A DNA stretch of 8,325 nt from a candidate division TA06 bacterium DG_78 (lineage in GTDB: Bacteria; Hydrothermota; Tepidihabitantia; SM23-42), in assembly GCA_001303225.1 (NCBI GenBank), contig LJNI01000099.1, forward strand, positions 1-8,325, in the 5' to 3' direction. Below are positions 5,171 through 8,325 of this stretch, one piece after another. Both the position numbers and the translations under genes were made by a program. The notes under the pieces were generated by a model that saw only the letters and a list, made by a program, of their open reading frames with translations, was not told the DNA's origin and made no database searches. Numbering within the stretch: position 1 is the stretch's first letter; every line of letters begins with the position of its first letter.

Positions 5171-6745
5171 ATGAAGAAATTGAGCTTACTATTGATAATT
5201 TCGATTACCCTCATATTTGCCAGTGAGTGTCTCATCATGGTCGATTTAACTGAAGAGAGACTCGCTCCCTTCGCTGAAAATGATTTGAAGGTGGTGCAGG
5301 AGCTTGAGAATTCTGCAATTCTTCTCGTAGACTGTGCAGATTTTGATAAGCTTGCATCACATTCATATGAGATTCTGGATTCCAGTCCTGAAGAAGGACG
5401 ATATTACCTGGTTCGTGCCCTTGATCCAGCGAGTGATTTAAGCGTATATGGAGAAATCCTCTGGAAAGAGGGTGATGATTATCTCCTCAAGATTGATGTG
5501 GGTTTACTCGAATCGCTCATGAAACAGAGAGTGATGCTCAAACGCATGACCTTAAAACCAATTATCATTAAAAATGAAGCTACGCCATTACAATTTCGAA
5601 CCGATTCGACTGTTCAGGAAATTATCGATCTCATCGATCCAGACAGTATTTTGGCTTCAGTGCAGAGATTGCAAGATTTTGTGACGAGATATTCATTCAC
5701 TGACTCGTGCGTGGCAGCAGCAGACTGGATAGTCGGTAGATTCACGGATTACGGATGTGATTCAGTGTTTTTGCACTATCATACTGGAGGCCAGGCACCG
5801 AATGTTATTGCTGTGAAACATGGCGTTGTCCACCCTGACAATGTTTATGTTATCATATGTGGCCACTTCGATTCAACTTCATTTATAGACCCCTGGAATG
5901 AGGCACCGGGTGCTGATGATAATGCGAGTGGTACAACGAGCGCACTCGAGGCTGCGCGCGTGATGCAGAATTATGAATTTGAATATTCAATCAGATTTTG
6001 TGCTTGGTCAGGTGAGGAACAAGGTCTCTATGGGAGCGATGCATATGCCTCCTATGTTTATTCACAAGGAGATAGCATCATCGCAGTCTTGAATGCTGAC
6101 ATGATAGCGTATACTGATATCCTGCCAGAGAGTATAGAGGTGATTGCCAAGATATCAAATCCTGCGTGCGGATGGCTTGCCGATTTCTTTATTGCTGCTG
6201 CAGATTCATATGCGACCCTTCTGACGAAAAAAACAATGACTTCTTACTGGCCTTGGTCTGATCACTCTTCTTTCTGGGACAAAAATTATCCTGCTATCCT
6301 CAATATTGAAGACGATCTACCCTTACCCAATCCTTACTACCATCTTCCCGGTGATACCATTGGTGGTGGATATAATAACAATAATTTTTGTACAGAGACC
6401 ATCAAGGCAATGATTGCAACGTTAGCGTTATTAGCAGTGCCATATCATCCTGATCCGGGTGTGGAAGAATTTGGAGATGTTGTTTCGAACACGCCACAAT
6501 TGAGAATCTATCCGAGTCTTGGTAGTTCACGTTTTACGATTTCATTTACGAATACCAGTGATACAGAGGCAACGTTGAAAATTTATGACGTATCCGGTAA
6601 ACTAGTAAGAACTCTTTTACAACCAAGTCCTGTTGAATGGACCGGTATCGATGATTTTGGAAAGAAAGTACCTGCTGGCATCTATGTTGTGCGGTTAGAG
6701 ATGGGTGAATTGAGTACGGCAGAGAAGCTGATCGTGCTTAAATAA
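5171..6745 (+). CDS. Secreted M28 family zinc aminopeptidase with C-terminal sorting/FlgD-like domain
   Basis: This extracellular metallopeptidase has 524 residues from ATG 5171; numbers below count from ATG 5168. A signal peptide covers about 1-19. Residues 20-150 are a pro-region I do not recognise. The M28 domain runs from about 155 to 435. The zinc-ligand and catalytic set is complete: GHFDS (H233, D235), PGADDNASG (D250/D251), SGEEQG (E283, E284), LNADM (D311) and SDHSSF (H366). The layout is closest to the M28E leucyl-aminopeptidase type. The last 80 residues (PQLRIYPSLGSSRFTISF…LKIYDVSGKLVRTL…GIYVVRL…EKLIVLK) form a β-sandwich tail like FlgD-Ig or type IX sorting domains, which would anchor or export the enzyme. 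It probably supports peptide scavenging. It lies 29 bases after the ferredoxin gene. The function is secure; the preferred residue is not. Confidence 0.93.
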   Translation: MKKLSLLLIISITLIFASECLIMVDLTEERLAPFAENDLKVVQELENSAILLVDCADFDKLASHSYEILDSSPEEGRYYLVRALDPASDLSVYGEILWKEGDDYLLKIDVGLLESLMKQRVMLKRMTLKPIIIKNEATPLQFRTDSTVQEIIDLIDPDSILASVQRLQDFVTRYSFTDSCVAAADWIVGRFTDYGCDSVFLHYHTGGQAPNVIAVKHGVVHPDNVYVIICGHFDSTSFIDPWNEAPGADDNASGTTSALEAARVMQNYEFEYSIRFCAWSGEEQGLYGSDAYASYVYSQGDSIIAVLNADMIAYTDILPESIEVIAKISNPACGWLADFFIAAADSYATLLTKKTMTSYWPWSDHSSFWDKNYPAILNIEDDLPLPNPYYHLPGDTIGGGYNNNNFCTETIKAMIATLALLAVPYHPDPGVEEFGDVVSNTPQLRIYPSLGSSRFTISFTNTSDTEATLKIYDVSGKLVRTLLQPSPVEWTGIDDFGKKVPAGIYVVRLEMGELSTAEKLIVLK

Positions 6746-6753
6746 ATTTTTAC

Positions 6754-6781
6754 TTGACCACTTGTTGCTTTATATTATTAA
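6754..6781 (+). promoter_or_regulatory. Possible third TTGACC promoter, between convergent genes
   Basis: TTGACC (6754-6759), a 16-base spacer and TATTAA (6776-6781) lie just after the M28 stop on the plus strand. The only thing downstream is the redox-disulfide gene in antisense. If active it would make an antisense or short RNA; it may be chance in AT-rich sequence. Confidence 0.25.
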
Positions 6782-6800
6782 GTTGGTTGAATAAGAAAAA

Positions 6801-7043
6801 TTATTTATTCTCTTCTTCGACCCACTTTTTTATTTCTTCTTTAGATGGTATTTTGCCTGATGATTTTACCTTACCATTGATAACCAATCCTGGTGTTACC
6901 ATAATGTTATATTCAGTAATTTTTTTTAAATCAGTCACTTTTTGAACATCGGCTGCGACATTCATTTCAGCGAGGACATTAATCGTCCTTTTGTAGACCT
7001 CTTCACATCGTGGACACCCAGGGCCCAAAATCCTTATTTCCAT
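6801..7043 (-). CDS. Small redox-active disulfide (thioredoxin-fold) protein
   Basis: This 80-residue single-domain thioredoxin-like protein has the active-site CPRC directly after the first strand (MEIRILGPGCPRCEEVYKRTINVL). The cis-proline segment is MVTPGLVINGKV, and the C-terminal helix is SKEEIKKWVEEENK. This is the 'redox-active disulfide protein 2' type, shorter than classical thioredoxin. The ATG at 7043 is preferred over the in-frame ATG at 7058: AGGAGA at 7048-7053 gives normal spacing only to the former and overlaps the latter's codons. It lies 96 bases downstream of the permease on the same strand, a pairing seen in many genomes with ArsP/DUF318 permeases. It is likely cotranscribed, and may reduce the permease's cysteine pair or its cargo (inference). 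Cytoplasmic; no signal peptide. Confidence 0.87.
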   Translation of the reverse strand: MEIRILGPGCPRCEEVYKRTINVLAEMNVAADVQKVTDLKKITEYNIMVTPGLVINGKVKSSGKIPSKEEIKKWVEEENK

Positions 7044-7071
7044 AATATCTCCTATCATTCAGAGGTCGATG

Positions 7072-7129
7072 CAGACAGATGGAGATGGATTCATGCGGAT
7101 ATCTGTATACATCGGCACCTATCCGTCTG
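7072..7129 (-). other. Possible RNA stem between the permease and redox-disulfide genes
   Basis: In the minus-strand transcript, CAGACGGAT (7129 down to 7121) pairs with ATCTGTCTG (7080 down to 7072), one pair being G-U. The stem extends through AGGTG/CATCT after a bulged CC. On the plus strand the G-U pair becomes an A-C mismatch, which favours an RNA stem in the permease-redox transcript. The stem ends 19 bases before the AGGAGA of the redox gene and could tune its translation or protect the mRNA. The evidence is pairing only. Confidence 0.3.
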
Positions 7130-7139
7130 GATTTGATTT

Positions 7140-8306
7140 TTAGAATAAAAATCCATAGAGCCAACCTACAAACGTTGATAATACAACCACTAACAAAACA
7201 AAGACAACTGTTTTTTTCGCCCCCATGATGCTAAGTATCACAAGCATATTGGGTAGACTCAATGCTGGTCCCGCAAGGAGTAATGCCAAGGCAGGACCTT
7301 TACCCATGCCACTGCCCAGAAGTCCTTGAAGTATTGGTACCTCGGTGAGGGTTGCAAAGTACATGAATGCTCCAGCGACAGATGCAAAAAAGTTCGCCAA
7401 GAAAGAATTACCACCAACCAACATCACCACAAATCGTGAAGGAATAATTCCGGCATCAGTGTTCGGTCTGCCTAAAAGAAATCCTGCAACCAGCACGCCA
7501 ACAAATAATAAAGGGAGTATCTGTTTGGCAAAGGTCCAGGTCGAGAATATCCAATCTGACATCTCTTCTTTTTTGAACCATTTGAAAAGCATAATAAACA
7601 GAAGAACAAACATAATTGCGGTTAGATACCAGTGAATGTTATATATTGCATTCCATAAACCAATCGGTTCCTTTGGTTTTGCCCAGGCTGCGAAGATAAG
7701 AATCAATATAAGCACCAGAAAATACAACCCATTCTGTCCCAGAGAACGGGATTTAACACCTGATGACTCAACGGCAACTAATTCTTCTTCAGTTGTCAGT
7801 TTATCTTTGAAAAAAACCGACATTAAAAGACCGATGATTACTGAGAATGATATTGCGCCAACAGCCCGGGCAATACCTAATTCATAACCAAGTACCCGTG
7901 CCGTGAGAATAATTGCCAATATATTTATCGCTGGTCCTGAATAGAGAAATGCAGTTGCCGGTCCGATACCAGCGCCTCGCGTATATATACCAGCAAACAT
8001 CGGCAAAACAGTGCACGAGCAGACCGCCAGGATGCTGCCAGAGACTGAAGACACGCCATAGGCAAGAACCTTGTTTGCTTTGGCACCAAAATATTTGATA
8101 ATTGCTTCTTTGGAAATAAAATTTGTGATCGCTCCTGCAATGAAAAATACAGGGATGAGACAGAAGAGTACGTGCTCGCGGGCATAGTCTTGAAGCATAA
8201 AAAATGCTTCGAGAATTGCACTCTGTATTCTTACTCCATGGAAAGGTACAAAATAGAACACTAAAAATATAGTGATAAAGAGTAATAATTTTGTTCGGTC
8301 TTTCAT
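7140..8306 (-). CDS. ArsP/DUF318-family permease
   Basis: This 388-residue inner-membrane protein has about ten hydrophobic helices and belongs to the DUF318/ArsP_1 permease family (PF03773). Members export trivalent organoarsenicals or have been linked to copper/zinc efflux. Diagnostic parts are the CSC motif in helix three (C96 and C98, in SILAVCSCTVLPMFAGIY), FLYSGPAINILAII soon after, and the second-half copy of that pattern, EVPILQGLLG…LLLAGPALSLPNMLVI. The two GPAL/GPAI segments show the internal repeat of the fold. A cytoplasmic loop with acidic residues (about 170-188) joins the halves. GGAGAAGAG (8313-8321) precedes the ATG. The redox-disulfide gene follows. No ArsR-type regulator is in view, but only 19 bases upstream are visible. 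The substrate is not determinable from sequence; the family is secure. Confidence 0.9.
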   Translation of the reverse strand: MKDRTKLLLFITIFLVFYFVPFHGVRIQSAILEAFFMLQDYAREHVLFCLIPVFFIAGAITNFISKEAIIKYFGAKANKVLAYGVSSVSGSILAVCSCTVLPMFAGIYTRGAGIGPATAFLYSGPAINILAIILTARVLGYELGIARAVGAISFSVIIGLLMSVFFKDKLTTEEELVAVESSGVKSRSLGQNGLYFLVLILILIFAAWAKPKEPIGLWNAIYNIHWYLTAIMFVLLFIMLFKWFKKEEMSDWIFSTWTFAKQILPLLFVGVLVAGFLLGRPNTDAGIIPSRFVVMLVGGNSFLANFFASVAGAFMYFATLTEVPILQGLLGSGMGKGPALALLLAGPALSLPNMLVILSIMGAKKTVVFVLLVVVLSTFVGWLYGFLF

Positions 8307-8325
8307 TTTAAACTCTTCTCCAAGT

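Noticed and set aside
6789..6810. Terminator between the convergent M28 and redox-disulfide genes
   Set aside because: GAATAA/TTATTC gives only a six-base-pair AT stem with a ten-base loop that overlaps the redox gene stop; too weak to call.
7345..7887. Plus-strand open frames opposite the permease
   Set aside because: They are shadows of a well-supported membrane protein gene; no motifs or ribosome-binding sites.
1..8325. Novel defence or mobile system
   Set aside because: No nuclease, helicase, reverse transcriptase, toxin-antitoxin, transposase or integrase genes are seen. Nearly all genes fit known metabolic, redox, transport or peptidase families.

Overview
The window reads as a chromosomal fragment of a moderately AT-rich bacterium. 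The best single clue to its identity is the secreted M28 peptidase at 5171-6745. Its C-terminus carries a FlgD-like / type-A sorting tail (…LKIYDVSGKLVRTL…GIYVVRL…EKLIVLK), which is typical of the FCB superphylum and of candidate phyla such as WOR-3 (Stahlbacteria). That placement is inference; no rRNA or marker gene is present. No transposase, integrase, phage gene, tRNA or CRISPR array is visible.

Layout. (1) 1-437, + strand: 3' end of an NAD-dependent epimerase/dehydratase, cut by the window edge. (2) 438-642: a short intergenic region with two inverted repeats. (3) 643-972, +: a small MTH1187/YkoF-type thiamine-binding protein, followed by a strong terminator at 988-1020 that probably serves both strands. 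(4) A minus-strand cluster read from 3581 down to 1032: a BFD-like [2Fe-2S] protein, a block of 38-39 bp tandem repeats, lipB, lipA (overlapping lipB by 22 bp) and a secreted DUF4412 protein. LipB and LipA form the de novo lipoyl pathway: LipB transfers octanoyl from ACP and LipA inserts sulfur. (5) 3582-3915: a divergent promoter region with a perfect 19-bp inverted repeat. (6) A plus-strand group: a PrsW-type membrane protease, a 2[4Fe-4S] ferredoxin with its own promoter, and the M28 peptidase. (7) A minus-strand pair, 8306 down to 6801: an ArsP-type (DUF318) permease and a small CPRC redox-disulfide protein, a common metal/metalloid-efflux pairing.

How the genes fit. The BFD-like protein and the ferredoxin both resemble the small iron-sulfur subunits of multi-subunit FAD amine/amino-acid dehydrogenases (sarcosine/proline/opine oxidase type). 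Their flavoprotein partners are absent from the window. The two genes sit on opposite strands on either side of prsW, so this looks like a split electron-transfer module.

The window is mostly ordinary housekeeping and accessory sequence and I see no convincing new defence or mobile system. The features most worth a second look are: the tandem repeats, which encode the tail of the BFD-like protein and also supply the lipB start codon; two promoters alike even in their spacers; likely leaderless starts for both iron-sulfur genes; and the perfect 19-bp inverted repeat between the divergent transcripts.
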